From Annona cherimola (lineage: Eukaryota; Streptophyta; Magnoliopsida; Magnoliales; Annonaceae): a stretch of DNA of 64,000 bases. The notes beneath the pieces were generated by a model that ran no database searches, was not told the DNA's origin, and was given only the letters and a program-made list of their open reading frames with translations. The number at the start of each line of letters is the position of its first letter. Positions within the stretch are counted from its first letter, which is position 1. The stretch spans positions 87,441,641 through 87,505,640 of the forward strand of contig CM059973.1 of the NCBI GenBank assembly GCA_030490835.1. The letters run 5' to 3'. This document shows, piece after piece, positions 1 to 13,900 of the stretch. A program made the position numbers and the translations under genes.

Positions 1-3000
1 GAGTGAGTGGAGCACCAGTATTAGCGATCATGTGGACCGCCTGACAATGAACAGGACAATCTGCTCTCCTTGGCTATTTGACATTACTTCCACTTCTCTG
101 ACATGATCGAATCGCTGCCAGCTTCAACTTTTCTTTTCGCTTTCATCCTCTTTATAAATTTGGAAAAAAAAGGAGAGGAAGGGAATGTATTCCATGTCCA
201 AAGATCTGTACGATGTGGGCGTATATGCTTTTAGAAGGCGTGAAAATCAGAGAAGTGGAAGGTTCCTCACTGTCATCGCGTACACGTTGCATGACATGTC
301 CCAGCTAGTGAGGGGGCCCTAAAGTAATCTGGACATCTCTCGCAGCATTTCCATCACCCCACTATGGCTCTAGCAACTAGCGAGGAAGTTGTCTTCCTGT
401 CCTTTTTCCTTTATCATTTTTTATCATTTCAATCTTTTTTGATTTGGCTTTATACCAGATGCACGTAGCAAGTACCTCGATGAGCATCTTAGCAATTTTT
501 ACCTACGTTGAATGAATTCGGATGCTAAAATTTAATATCCTTTTCATCTTGGCACTTGAATGGCCCAAAAACCAGGCAAGATTGGAGGAATAGCACGTTC
601 AATACTTCCAGTATTTTGTAGCCAACATATATATTTGGTTGTGTCACTTTCGTGGAATAAAATATGTTAGAAACTATGTCTGTCTAGACAAGGGAATGAT
701 CTTGGGGACTAGCTCTGTTTTTTTCTTTCTTAATTAGGATGTCATGATTATCTCCACTGGAGGGATTATGGGGTGGTTAGGCATGCTCAATATATGTTTC
801 TCGCCTGGGTTTCTCAGCAGATTGCAGTATCTTCAAAGTTACCATTACCCCACTCCAACATAATATTATTATCTTAAATGGAGGACTTGCCCATAAAGCT
901 CTCTTTTCTTTCTCTCTCCGACGTCTTTCTTCTAATTATTTTTGAATCTTTGTGATCTTTTTACCTTGAATGCTTTTACCTTGCAAATGCTCCAAGGGTC
1001 CCATTTCCCTCGAAAAATGCCTGTTAGGATATTGTTTGATGATGGACACCAAACGGACGGCGCCTTTATAGTCGATCGGATACGTTTTTTCCCCCAAAGC
1101 TTGATGTTATGTTTATATTATATAATTCTTAGCTCTAATTAGAAAATCCGTTTAAGTTTATTTTAGATATGTTTTCTAAATTACTGTTGAGCCTGAAAAA
1201 AACATTAGGCCGTAGTTCACATGCATGCAACATTTTATCTTTATTTTATAAAAAAAAAAAAAAATTCATTTCATTTCAATTATAACTTTTTTCTATGTAG
1301 AGAAATAATAAATAAAAGACCCACTTGTAGATGCATAGACAATACAGATTATCTTTTTGCACAAGATTCTCTGTTTAGTAACATTATCCACGAGTAATGA
1401 AAAATTGTCTTTTCCAGCACCATCTTACTAAAGATAAAGACTCTAATGTGACACGCCACTGTGGTACAAAGTCTGCCCCATGTGGTGACTGACTTCGGTT
1501 CGACTCTTTACAGCTGCATTTGCATGAGAAATTTGTGGTGGCGATCATCTCCTTAAATTGCATATTATGATAATAAAATAAGAAAACTACGGCCCTGCAA
1601 TGAAATAAAATAGCACTGCTATTAATTAATCTCTCCCTGCAATGATATCTACATTTTGGCATTTGTCTCGCTTCTTTTGGGCCATGAAGGCCCCAGGAGA
1701 TAATGCACAAGTTCGCCGAGATTTGAGAATAATTTCCATGCTCTGGGAGAGCGTATGAGGTTTCCCGACACGCATGCAAAGTTACAGAAAAATATCTCGA
1801 AAATGTATTTTATAGCAGCAGAATTGGCGTAAATATTTTTTCGGGTTGCTTGCATTTGCCTCTTCATCTTATTGCATTTTCTTTTACAATTTCTATTTCA
1901 TGATTATGGATTGTGCGAAAACACTCGCCACTTGAACAATACTATCATCATCAACTGTAGTTAGTCTTTTCCAAAAAAAAAAAGAAAAAGAAAACTGTAG
2001 TTAGTTTTTCTAATTAACGGAAGTTTAATTTGACAATTAAATTCTAATCCAATGATAGTTTGCAAAAATATAATAATTTTATTATCAACAGCTCTAGCTT
2101 TGTAAAAAGAGTCATGTTCACAACAGGAATGAGCATGAGATAGAAAAGAATATTACATTTTCCAAAAATACCTTTTTCATTTCTAATATACCTTTTATCC
2201 AATTTTAATAGACTTTTACCCGTTCCCCGTACATTTTCATCCCAAATTCTTATCTTATCCAAATTTTAATAGCCTCTTAGGTTTGACTGATTAAATACTA
2301 ACCTAACGACCGTTAAAACCAGCAGAGCACTTCATTTTATTACCAAAATCATAAGTAGGTAGCTCAATAGATTAGTTCAAACTTTATAGTGTTTCTGCAA
2401 ATTTTGATAGCAGATGTTTTTGCAAACAAAGTTTATAAGTGGAATGTTTTTGGAAAATCATACATGATATGAATCGCAAAAAAGTCAGAATGCAAATTTC
2501 CATATATATATATATATATATATTTGCAGTTATCCATAAAAAAATCTTTACCAAATTAACTTCCTCAAACGGAGATGCCAATGATCTCCTGTTTGTAATG
2601 GCCTTACAAAATTAAATTCCCCAATTAAACGAAGTTGCCAATGATCTTGTGTTTCGTAGTGATTCTATGCCATTAATTTCTAGTTTTATATTTTCTCGTT
2701 TGATAAGACCTTAGATTCGTTATCGTCATTGCATGCGCGTAAGAAAGTCCAGTAGATCATTTACTTAGCCGGGATTGAAAAGACTAGCTTTCATCAGAAA
2801 AAAAGAAAAGACTACCGTGCATGTGGTTGGAAGGAGCTCTTCTTTTCTTTTTATTCCCATCAACAACAAGAAAACAACGGACGTCAATATATATATGAAC
2901 ATCTTAACGGAAAGAAATTGCAAGATGACGGGGCTTATTTTTTAGGATAAGATAAAAAATAATAATAAATTCAATCACTTAAATTGTTTAACGTTTTTTG

Positions 3001-3034
3001 TTTTATTATGAGATTAAAAATCATCTTAATCACC

Positions 3035-3170
3035 AGTGGCTAGTGCAGATGGTAGGAACGATGCTCTCTTAGACGAACATCGTGAGTTTGACAGGCGTGA
3101 GCGGCCGTGTCCCCTTTGGGTTAGTTGATGAGACTATGCCTCTTGATGATTTATAGGAGTTGTGTCTTCT
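3035..3170 (+). mobile_element. tRNA-derived SINE-like copy, degraded
   Basis: The stretch starts with an A-box-like TAGTGCAGATGG, followed about 45 bases later by a weak B-box-like GAGTTTGACAGG. This matches the head of tRNA-derived SINEs. The same head type (TAGCGCAGGTGG) occurs on the minus strand near 28.08 kb. The B box is diverged, no tRNA fold is evident and no target duplication was found. Confidence 0.4.
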
Positions 3171-3539
3171 TTATTAAATTATACGAGTATGTCTTCTTCA
3201 TGTACCCCTTGAGCTAGATGAAATATGAAAAATTATAGTTGAGTTAAGTTTGTAAACTACATGTACTATCAAAAAATCGTCAAAATCAAAATTATAAATA
3301 TGCTACATCTATTTAAAAATATACATTCAGGGACAAATTATGAAAATGATTAAACTCATTTATAGATTCATTAAATTTATATTTTATAGAATCATTTATC
3401 TATATAATAACGATGATTCAGACGTTGAAAATATAGCTTTCAAATCAATATATAAATCGAAGTGTTTTTAGATGAGGGTCATCCACATATTATTTTTTTT
3501 ATTAGTGTACTGTATCACATCTTATCTTATAGTACAATG

Positions 3540-3722
3540 AAGCTCAGGAAATCACATAGGAGACAACAACCTCAAACCTATTTATTAGGGAGACAACACA
3601 CTCTCATTTAATTCTATTGAAAATAATACTCCACCATAGACATTAATCCTACAGTGGGAAGAATCAAACTCAGGCAAGCTGGACATCTGCCAGCGCCGGG
3701 GCCAACTGGGCTGATGCCCATT
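3540..3722 (-). mobile_element. SINE-like copy, reverse orientation
   Basis: Read on the minus strand, a tRNA-like head has a B-box-like GAGTTTGATTCTTC. It is followed by a body with phrases such as 'gtgttgtctccctaataaat' that recur in the copies near 27.9 and 56.2 kb. The shared body, not the head alone, supports one family. Ends are approximate. Confidence 0.45.
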
Positions 3723-4309
3723 TGGTATCCACATCTTTTAATTGCAATGAAACTTGATTTACTAGTGAAATAAATAAATGTAAATGGAATGGATGAGTTA
3801 GATTTGATTCTATTGTCAAAATGTGCCTTATCTATCGGGTTACATGAAATTTTCCAGTATGATTAAAGTTATATAGAATCATCTATTTACCAAAGTATAT
3901 TGTTTTTAACGGTGCAATACATTAACCTTTCTGATAAACATATAGATTGTTGGTATATTAAGCAAATAAATCCTTGTAAATATTATTGTATTGCTGATTT
4001 GAATTTTCCCAAAACAGAAAAGGTGAAATTGTTTATACTAAAACGATAATAATAATAACCCATCTGGAGATATTTATTAATCCATCCACCATGCATGATG
4101 CCCACCGAATCAACTACTTCCTAACAAAATTCACTATCCATTATTTTATCGACAAGAGTAATATATAAGGAAGTACTTTGATATCCACACCATTTAAGTC
4201 ATACTGTTGTCTTCTTTTAAGTCACTTTGATTATTGAATCAAAATCTAATATATTATTGTTTTATTATAGTACTAAAATATCTGGATTAAAACTTTGAGC
4301 GGCCCCTAT

Positions 4310-4715
4310 TTACTTTAAAATGTTTATAAGAGTGATTTGCAAATACACTCACTTAATTTGACTATAATTGCAAATATATCTATAAAATTTTAAAAATTAC
4401 AAATAATTCCACGTAATTTGGCTATAATGGCAAATATACTAATGCTATTATGATGTGGTTACTGCACCATCAATGCGTGAGTATATTTACAAAGATGTAC
4501 TAATTACATTGATATATTTGCAGTTTTCAAAAATTAAATGGGTATATTTACTTTTTTGCAAATATATCCATGCTGCGATAATGCAATAACAATATTATAA
4601 CAGTTTGAATATATTTGTAATTATAGTCAAACTACGTTGGGTTATTTGCAATTTTTGAAATCATATAAGTATATTTACAATTATAATCAAACTGATTATA
4701 TATGCTAATTACCCT
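4310..4715. mobile_element. MITE-like inverted repeat, 'ATATACCCACTA' family
   Basis: The two halves are inverted copies: the left arm reads 'gcaaatacactcacttaatt' and the right arm returns as its rough reverse complement. Related copies occur near 49.3, 53.2 and 53.9 kb, where the arms carry CAAATATACCCACTA. It has no coding capacity. Ends are approximate and no target duplication was resolved. Confidence 0.45.
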
Positions 4716-5004
4716 ATTTATAAACATATGTAAATTAAATATTAAAAATATGTGTAAAATTATTTCTCTATAAAGAAAAATTTATAGTCTTTGAAATGTA
4801 GTTTAAAGAATTATTTATCTATGAAGCAAGACCATTTAGATAGTAGTAATACTGACTCAGCAACTTTTAAATGATATATAAGTTAAATAATTTTATTATG
4901 TTGATTTTACACTTGTCATTTTTCGTTTTATCAAAAAGTGCTAATACAAATATTTAATTTAGATGAAATTTAATTTCCTAGTTAAACAAATAATTTTAAG
5001 TACA

Positions 5005-5272
5005 AGATGTGTTTAGAAAGCATGAAAACTTGTTAATCTAATACTTTTCGGTGTAAAAATTTTTATTCTCAACAATACCTTATTTTTAATTATTTTTAAT
5101 ATCTTTCTATACCTATTCTACTTTTCAATTATTTTTCCATAATTACCTAGTCTATTTTTAATTTTACTCTTTTTACTTTTTACCATTACTTTTGTCGTAT
5201 TACATTACTTCTTTTAATTCAAAAAATTTTTGCACCAGAAATTTTATCAAATGTCAAACACACCCACGATAG
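5005..5272. mobile_element. MITE-like repeat, 'GTGTGTTT' family
   Basis: The copy begins with GATGTGTTTAG and ends with CAAACACACCC, with an AT-rich body containing 'cttttcaattatttttccat'. The same body and ends recur near 11.7, 16.3, 17.3, 19.1 and 52.5 kb, and inverted near 29.1 kb. It is non-coding. Confidence 0.5.
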
Positions 5273-7292
5273 ATTGATGGATTAAGTTTGAGTAATCACC
5301 AAAGTAGGCCAAATTAGAAAGCTATATTGAAGACTCGGCTGCTATCGGTAAGACAAGAAAAGTATTCCCCAGTACATATTATCTTATATTTTATTATATA
5401 TAATGTCTCGTAGCGGTAATTTGGGATAACGAACGTGCACATTCTAGGCCCACTAATTTATGGTCATGGCTCATGATTTAATGCAACCGTTTTGAATATG
5501 TACTCCTTTGCTTTTTTTAATTGAATTTTTTAAAGATCTAAATCATCCATAACAATTATCAATTTGTAATTATTTATGATGCCAAAAATACATACATTAA
5601 AAACTTGTTTCTTATGTATTTAATTTTTAATTTTCATAGTTGAATATTTACTCTCGAAAATTGATCATTTTTAAAACGTGCATGTAAATTTCGATTAAAG
5701 TGAATTTTAACATTATAATTAAATAACTATTTATAAAAATAATAAATAATTTAGATTTAAAATTTTTTGTTAAAAAGCAAAGTGGTTGCATTAGATAATT
5801 ATAACCAAATCCGAATTGGAGACGGTGTACGACCATATTTTTTAGATTATCATATATGGGTCCAGCTTCCCATGTTTTCCTGAATGTCATGATTACAAGT
5901 TCGGTTGATGCAGGCCAGTTAATTATTTTTATGTTCTTTTATTCCCCTAAAATGTCACACGCCGGCAATCGGACAATATTTATGTGATCCCAAGGAATTA
6001 AATACCTCTTTGTGTGTTTCTCTTTTATAATGCATGTGTGCCTTGGCAATTTAAAATTAAAAATTGCAAGTCAAAAAGCTAATTTTACAGCATAGAAGGA
6101 TGGGCCAAACCTCCCATCCAACTTCTATTCTCCTTTATCCCTAGTAGCCCCCAAACTAGCTAGCAGCTATTGAATAACTTAATCATAGATTTTTTGGCAA
6201 TTAATTAATCTTCAATGATATCAAAATTATTGCCCTTCTTTAACTGTCTTTTATCTCCCCATAATTTTCCGAATTTGGGATGCGTTCTTGATATTCTCTC
6301 TTACCACTCAATTACATCTGCTTTATATTTTCTTTTCTAACCAAATATCATGTATATTTCACAAACAAATCAATATCCAATAAATATTGTATTCGCCCTA
6401 GAAGAAGTTCACGTGGAGAGTGAACCATTTGTAGATGCGCTAGGGATATAATATATAGGAATGGGTAGAAACAAGATCAGTCATGTCTGTGCTTCTGTGG
6501 ATGGACGATGACATGTTGGGTCTTTTTTTTTCCTGAAAAAAGACATGTTGGGTCTTTTGTTTTGGAAAAGATGCAGCCACTAAACATGGGTAAACAAGTG
6601 TCCGGCAACTGTTAAGCAAATACAAAAAGGAAAAAAAAAAAAAAAAATTGAATTTGTTATAACATGCGCGTCGTGGATCGCTCGATTACCTTTTGCAAGG
6701 AAATGGAGCAAAGAATCTTGAAATTTCTGACGTGTGCTGCTAATCCGCAGGCCTCTAGCTCCCAAGTCCCACTCATATTCCTACTTTTTTCTTTTTTTCC
6801 CCCCTTTAACTTCCTACTTTTAATCTTTTAATACGTCAATGACGTGTTAGTGACAATGCTCTGAACAAGATCAGCAGTGAGTGGTGCACTACTATGTCAT
6901 TCTAGAGTCAAGCACTTGGCCCCCCATGCATGCATGTCATTAGTCAGTGTCAATCTAATGAATATTTTCAGTAGTATTTAGCTTCTCATCAACTGATTAT
7001 GGAACAGAAACAATATACCATCAATTTATTCAATCCTAATTTTCTGAGCCTCTTGTAGTATTCATCTAATGGGAAGAACAGATAACATGAGCGAAAAAAA
7101 AAACAAAAAAAATCCAAGAAATCCGGTGGGAGCCGCAGTCGGTCTCGGTTAGGGAAGAAAAGCATGCGTTAGCTATGGGAAATCTTTTACTATTAGTTGG
7201 GCCCTGCCAGACCAATTCTGATAAAAACTTTATGGGCTCGTTTCGAGTTCCTCTGAAGATTTAATTCCCAAGTCCAGTGAGCTTTTCACGCT

Positions 7293-7402
7293 GAGATGCT
7301 TCTGACCCAAGCCCAACAGCCCTGTGTAGAGATATCCCTGTGCATTGTGAGATACTTCTGACACAAGCCCAACAACCCTGTTTAAATATCTCTGAACATT
7401 GT
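7293..7402. repeat. 56-bp tandem duplication
   Basis: Two adjacent copies start with GAGATGCTTCTGAC (7293) and GAGATACTTCTGAC (7349). Both contain AAGCCCAACA and CATTGT. They differ at several positions, so the duplication is not recent. Confidence 0.7.
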
Positions 7403-7952
7403 AGTCAAGTAACCACCTCATTTTAATGTGGGTTCACGAATATTTACTTCATATACCAAAATTTACCATTTTAATTTTTTTAATATATTTTTTACAAAAT
7501 TTCAGAAATAAAATTTTTTATCATTTATCGTATGCAGGTTCGTGCTAAAGCAGCAAATTGCTAGAACATGGCGAGCCTTCGGTTGCATGTGGAACCTTGA
7601 GAAACAGAGTCGCAGTTGTACTTCCATCTCGCCCGAGAATCGTTGAGTGAGATTTTCACGTGCATTGGAATATATTCAAGGGTCCATGGTAGGTATGACA
7701 GCAACCCAAGGTTGCCATGTTCGAGCAATTTGCTGCTCTTTTGGGGTGGTCCAGCATTCTGTTTTAAATGCGGTATTAGCTAGATTCGACATTCTCATGC
7801 TACAATTCCAGACTAGTCAGTTTTAAACCAAGAAATCCAAATCCATCTCAATCTCACCAGAGCATTTTTGGGACCTAGCTAGTAGGACTTTTGGGGTCTT
7901 TTTTGTGCCAAGTGTTAGAGAAGACAATAATTTCATAGATTAAAACCACTGA

Positions 7953-10900
7953 TCAGTATGATTTTCTAATGAGAACAGCAACCAGACTAGGAACCTTAAT
8001 CTCTGCTCTGGCCATCTCTTCATCCAGCATTTCGCCATACACCCGAAACAATCGGTCGACAATTCCTGGGCCGAAGTGGTGGCGGATCATTGGCTCTTGG
8101 ATAGCCCTCACAGCCATGGCCATGGAGCCCCCATCCCTGACGCTGTCGCTGTCATCCCTTCCTATTTCGAATAACTCCAACCGGTCCATCTCAAATGATC
8201 CTTCATCCCGGACCACGCCTTCCAGTTCCTCCATGGATGGAGAAAAAAAGGGAACATTATAAGATTCTACCCTTTCTTCCTCCACTTCTCCCTGCATACA
8301 TGCCTTTCAAAACTTATTCTGGCATTCTTCATTTAGAATATGAAAGGTGTCTTCAAGCTCTTATCAACCAAATTGAAAACCATGCAACTGTTTGTTTTAA
8401 CGTGCTTTTTTGGTTAAAATTCAAGGGGCTTCAGATAACTTTTTTTTATTTTTTATGTGACGGCGTTTGATAATTTTGATTAGAGGGTAAAGGAGAAGGA
8501 TTTCCAAATATAATATATATGAACAAATTTTGGGATTTTTTTTTTTTTTTTGTATCTTATATTTTGCAATGCATGGATGTATGAGGCTATGCAAGTTAAT
8601 TGGTAGTAAGTGAATCCAAGTTATGAAAACTGATTTCATCTAACAAAGTAACAAGCAACCAAATTGCTTTTAATATGACCGATGCCCCGAACAAGCAACT
8701 CGGAGCTTTCTGTATTGCGGTTGTTGGAGTCAGGTAATGGAGCCTAAGGTCGTTGGTTTGACTATCTAAAGAAACGACTTAGGAGCCAAATTAAAAAGTT
8801 AATTGTATGTCAATGATTAATGAATTTATTCTAAGAGGAAAAAAAAAGGAGCTACTATTAGGTTAGTTGCCATAGACTATGGCACCACCAAGAATAAGCA
8901 TGATGTTGGCATTCCAAGGTTCTATTAACTCGGGCTAAGCAGATGACCTGTTTAATTCATTTTAAAAACTTATTTAAAACACCCATTTTTTGTTTTTTTC
9001 TTTATATACTTGTTTATCTAAGTGTATTTAACATATAAAACCAAATTTTACCCTTTTTGAATATATGTATATATTTTTTTGAAATTTTAAACATCTATGT
9101 ATATATGTGTATATAAAATACATTTATATTTAAAAATATCAAAAAAATATATCCACATATCCAAAAGTGATAAAACTTAGTTTTTATTAAATACACTTAT
9201 ATAAACAAGTGTACGAAAAAAAACAAAAAATAGATGTTTTAAATAATTTTTTTGAGGTGAGCTAAATAAGCTATTTGCTCAGCCAAGACTAACAAAATCA
9301 TTTCTCGAAAAGATATTGGGACTTACGGCCTGTTAAAGGGAATACTACCAAGATTTTGGGGCAACACGCTCTTGATCCAGTGCACTTATACACTCCCCCA
9401 TTTTTTTAAAATTTTATTTTAAATTTTAAAAATGAAAAATCACCGTTCGCATGCCCCACATGAACATTAAATAAAATCTAAAAATTATAAAATATATATA
9501 TATATATAGAATTTTCATGCTTAAGCCTACACATTTATGGGGAAAAAATTTAAAAATAAAAAAGGTCACTGCACCGAGTACACTAGATCCAGGCCCCAGT
9601 TTGAATTCCACTATATATGTGATAGTTTTTTACCCTAATTAGTCTTGAAGCTTCCTTAACAAGAAGGTATATCCAATGATCATATTCCGACTGTATATTT
9701 CCAAACATTTCTTGAAGATGATCATTGGCAGTATTCCTTATAGATGTATGGAAGGGAATGGAAAGTACCAAAGAAAGCAAGCAGCTGAAGGCCCGAGCTA
9801 GCATGTCCCAGTAGAAAGTGTGTCCGATCTCCATGTGATGTCCTCTCCTCCCCAATAATATCAGCACCATCCGTCCTCCAGCTGTCATCTCTTCTGATCG
9901 TGATTTCAGGAATAGTGAGAAATCCTCGTGGAACTGCTGTAAGTAGGCCCTCGCCACAATAGGGGGACTTGATTCTGACACGCATATATTCCTCTTATTA
10001 ATCCACGTACCATTTTTTGCCTGAATTCCTGGAGGCACCTACAATCAATCATAACAAGGTATCATGTCCCACTGTTGTTCAAGATCCAGGCCATCCACAC
10101 ACACACATGTATATGTCAAGTACATTAATATTAATTAACTATCATCAGATGAGATTTGATGGACTTCTACAGGATTTCATAATTTTTAATGGGCATCTTT
10201 GCAATTCAACTGTTTTAGGGTTTAAAAAAATAGCAAAATAGTCATCATGGGTCATTGCAAATTCAACAGTTATGAGATTTAAATATAAATATATATAGAG
10301 GGAGAGAGTCACTGCACCAGAACAGCAGTACAGTGGCCCAAAAATGGGTCCCACATGATCATGAAATCATGATCTAGTCCACCCATTGTATTTAGAATAA
10401 TGTATTCTATTACCATACCAATTTTCATCCCAATCAGATATGTATATGGGCCCCATCTGAAAATGGTACAAATCCAACGTAATAAAATAGTTTGATGTAA
10501 ATAACAACTTTAAAGTATCTGATTGGGATGAAAATTGGTGTGGTAATAGAATACATTATTCTAAATAAAATGAGTGGAGTAGATCATGATTTCATGATCA
10601 TGTGGGGCCTATTTCAGCGATGCTGCACAGGAATATATTATATATATATATATGTATATATATGTAAATGAATGCTATTTGTCTATATCATGCAATGGGA
10701 TGTATCTCCCACACTAGCTGATCAGGATGAAACCACCACCACCTTTTAAGGAAAGAAATATAAAAATAAACAATAAAGGAATTAATTAATGGCAGAAAAA
10801 GGATTGGCAAAGCAATTAGTAGGCAGCTAAGCCTGGGGTCACGCGTGATGGATGTGGCTTTTTGTTGATTCGAATTGGGACCCGATCGATGGAGGATGGG

Positions 10901-13900
10901 AACGTGGGAGATGCACGCTGAGGGGACTTTGCAACTGCCATTTTAGCATGCACGTATCGGATATGGATAGGTGGTCCAAAAACAGCTTATCCTTAGCCAT
11001 CCGTGTCCCTGTCTTCTCTGGCTCCCACGCCCACAGCTCATTAATTACAAGTCTCCTCACATAAGTTACAATCCTTCGCACTATTTTGCAAAAGACAATC
11101 AATTACGTAACTGATGGTGGATCATCATGTGTGGCACTTAGGCCCGCCACGTAACCTTATTTTTATTTTTTCTAAAATTTTTCATTTAAGTGTATTTTAT
11201 TTATAAATAAAATTTTACTATTTTTGAAAATATGTATATATATTTTTATATACATATCTTTCAAAATAGTAAAACTTGATTTTAGTAGTTTATTAATAAA
11301 TTTATAAAAACAAGAAAATAAGACACAGTTGTCATGGCCGGCACAAAATTTAGCTCGTGAGATTCCTAATTAGTACTTGTCAAATACGTTGGAGGTTTGA
11401 AAGTACGGCTCATCATGTGCACGTGCCCGCGCGTGGCCATGCACTGGAAAATACCAAGTGACATGACCGGGAAACGTGTGGCCACAAATCCCAAGGCAGT
11501 CAGGCATATATGACTCTTGGCCATGGTGTGGTGCCGTATAGGTTTATCTTCTATGTGGCACGGCAGCACCGGCCAGCGTGCTAGTGGCCTCAGAGATATA
11601 AGTCAGCATCACCAGTACTCACAAGATTTTATTTTATTTTTTCGAAAGTTGATGCTTCCGAGAGGATAAAATTAAACCCTCTAGTCCAGATAGGGTGTGT
11701 TTAGTAATAAGTAAAAATTATCAAGTTAAAACTTTTTAATTTAAAACTTTTCACTCTTCGCAACTACTATATTTTTTTAATTATTTCTTCACATTTTTCT
11801 ATACAACTACTCTACTTTTCAATCATTTCTACACAACTACCAACACAACTAACCTATCTATTTCAACTTTATCCTATTTATTCCTCATCATTACCCCTAT
11901 CATATCACATAATTTGTCAACTTCTACTCTCTACACTTTTCATCAAAAGTTTTATCCATTTCCAAACACAATTATAATTTCTTCCATGTTTGTTTAAATT
12001 TTTTTTTTAACGAAGAAGATTGTTTAAATTCTCGGTGGCAAAGTCTATAGCATTCTTTTTATCCTGCTTTATTTACATAATAGGCTTCATTTCTCCAAGT
12101 GAGAATTTTTCAAAGGAAAAAAAGAAAAAATTTCACCTTTTTTCTATACCTTTTTAATGTAATTTATTTTTTTAGTTACTTAATAGTCTTATTTTCCTAT
12201 TATAACAAATGCTTTTAATTATTATTTTTATTTCTTTTTATATAAAGACTTACCTATTTAACTATTCTCATTTATTTTATTTCCAATCATTATCCCTTCT
12301 CACATTATTTTGCTTGCTATTATTTCTATCACTGCATTCTTCTCTCTTTTCGCTGACTTTTTGACGTTGTTTTTAATTATCTATATTCTAAATGAATGTG
12401 AGTCATCGTGCAAATCCGGAAACAGTTTATCCGTAAAAATAATGCTTCTTGTGTATATAGATGCTCTCATTGTTGCTCCGCTATGTTTGAATTCATGGGC
12501 CAGTTCTTAATAAAAAAAAACAAATTTAATTCTAAAATATTAGCACTTACAATTCTTTCTTAGAATGTTTGCTACGAGGTGAATGGAGAATGGAAAATGG
12601 AAAAAGAGAAAGAGAAAGACACAATGTCAGCTTATTCATTACCAAACTATTTTGCTTTTTTACATTTTAATCCCCGTATAATAATCATTTTCCATATTTT
12701 TTTCCTACAATTACTTTATTTTCACTTTATCTCCATCATATTTATTCCACTCATTTTACCAAACAAACTACATAGAATTGATTGCATGATTATCTGTTTG
12801 CAAAGCTTCTAGCTTTAGTAATAAGATTTACATTTCATTTTATTTCCGTACGTCAGTTAGTAATAAGAAAAAATAAATGAAAATAATTCTTTTTCATTTC
12901 ATTTTATCCCATATTCATATAGAGACGATGTGAGAAGAAAGAACCATGATAGTTTGTTTTCATTTAAAATTAAAGCGTCTAAGAAAAATTAATTACAATA
13001 ATGACCTGATTGTACATGTAAATGAACAAAGTAGTCTATGGACAAGAGAGTTAAGTGAGACCTCACTTTAATTCGGATAAGACAAGTACAAACTTGATTA
13101 GTTTCCCTTTGTGGTCTAGATTGCAATCGTTGGATGTGATATGTGTACATTTTCAAAAGACACCAACATCTAAACAAAATAGACAACTAGTAACAAACAA
13201 ACAAAAATAAATCAGAGTGATCCTTGGGTTATGCTAAGGAACACTATGCTGCACCTTGAGTTATTGATGAAATGGGGTCATATTGATGATTGAGTCAAAA
13301 TCCAACCGATTGCATAGTTTAACATTGTTTATACAGAGTTGCTATTTGTGCACTTAGCTTCAGTGCATCTGGATGCAAATATCTTTTTTTTGAAAAAATT
13401 TTGTGCAACTGTTAATCTAAGTGTATTTAACATATATATTAATTTTTACTATTCTTTAAGATTTTTTGGATTTTCTAAAACCAGTAGCATTTTCGTAATT
13501 TTAAAGTACTAAAATGCCAATGATTTTAAAAATCACCAAAAATGATAAAAAATGATTCACATATTAAATATATTTAAATTAAAAGTTGCTTAAATTTTTT
13601 TAAAAAAATAAGTTAAATGCACCCGTATGCACCAAGCTTAAGTGTATCTGAGTGCATCAGGCCTAAGTATACCCGGGAGCATTTAGGCATTACTAGTTTA
13701 TATGGTACTAAAAATCAATTCAGTTGGATCTTAGATAAGCCTTATTTGCTTTAAAATAAATGTGTGATGTATAAATTACAAAAAAAACTTAGATCCATAT
13801 CTAAATACATTAGTTAGTTATAATACTTTTATAAAATCATGTATCTATATAAAAATAATAATTTAGATAGTTTAAATATTATATTAATAGCTTTAAAGTT

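Larger units (their letters stand above)
1..7952. other. Gene-free, repeat-rich left flank
   Basis: I find no exon here with a recognisable protein family on either strand. The open frames are short and have AT-driven composition. The stretch holds a TA microsatellite near 2503-2523, SINE-like and MITE-like copies listed separately, and a 56-bp tandem duplication near 7.3 kb. The part next to 7953 is the 3' flank of the minus-strand SABATH gene; no clear AATAAA signal is visible just beyond its stop codon. Confidence 0.6.

Noticed and set aside
7953..8297. Treating SABATH exons 3-4 and exons 1-2 as two truncated pseudogenes
   Set aside because: All three joins are phase 0 at family intron positions and the pieces add up to one full-length protein with no stops. 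A single gene with a long intron is simpler.
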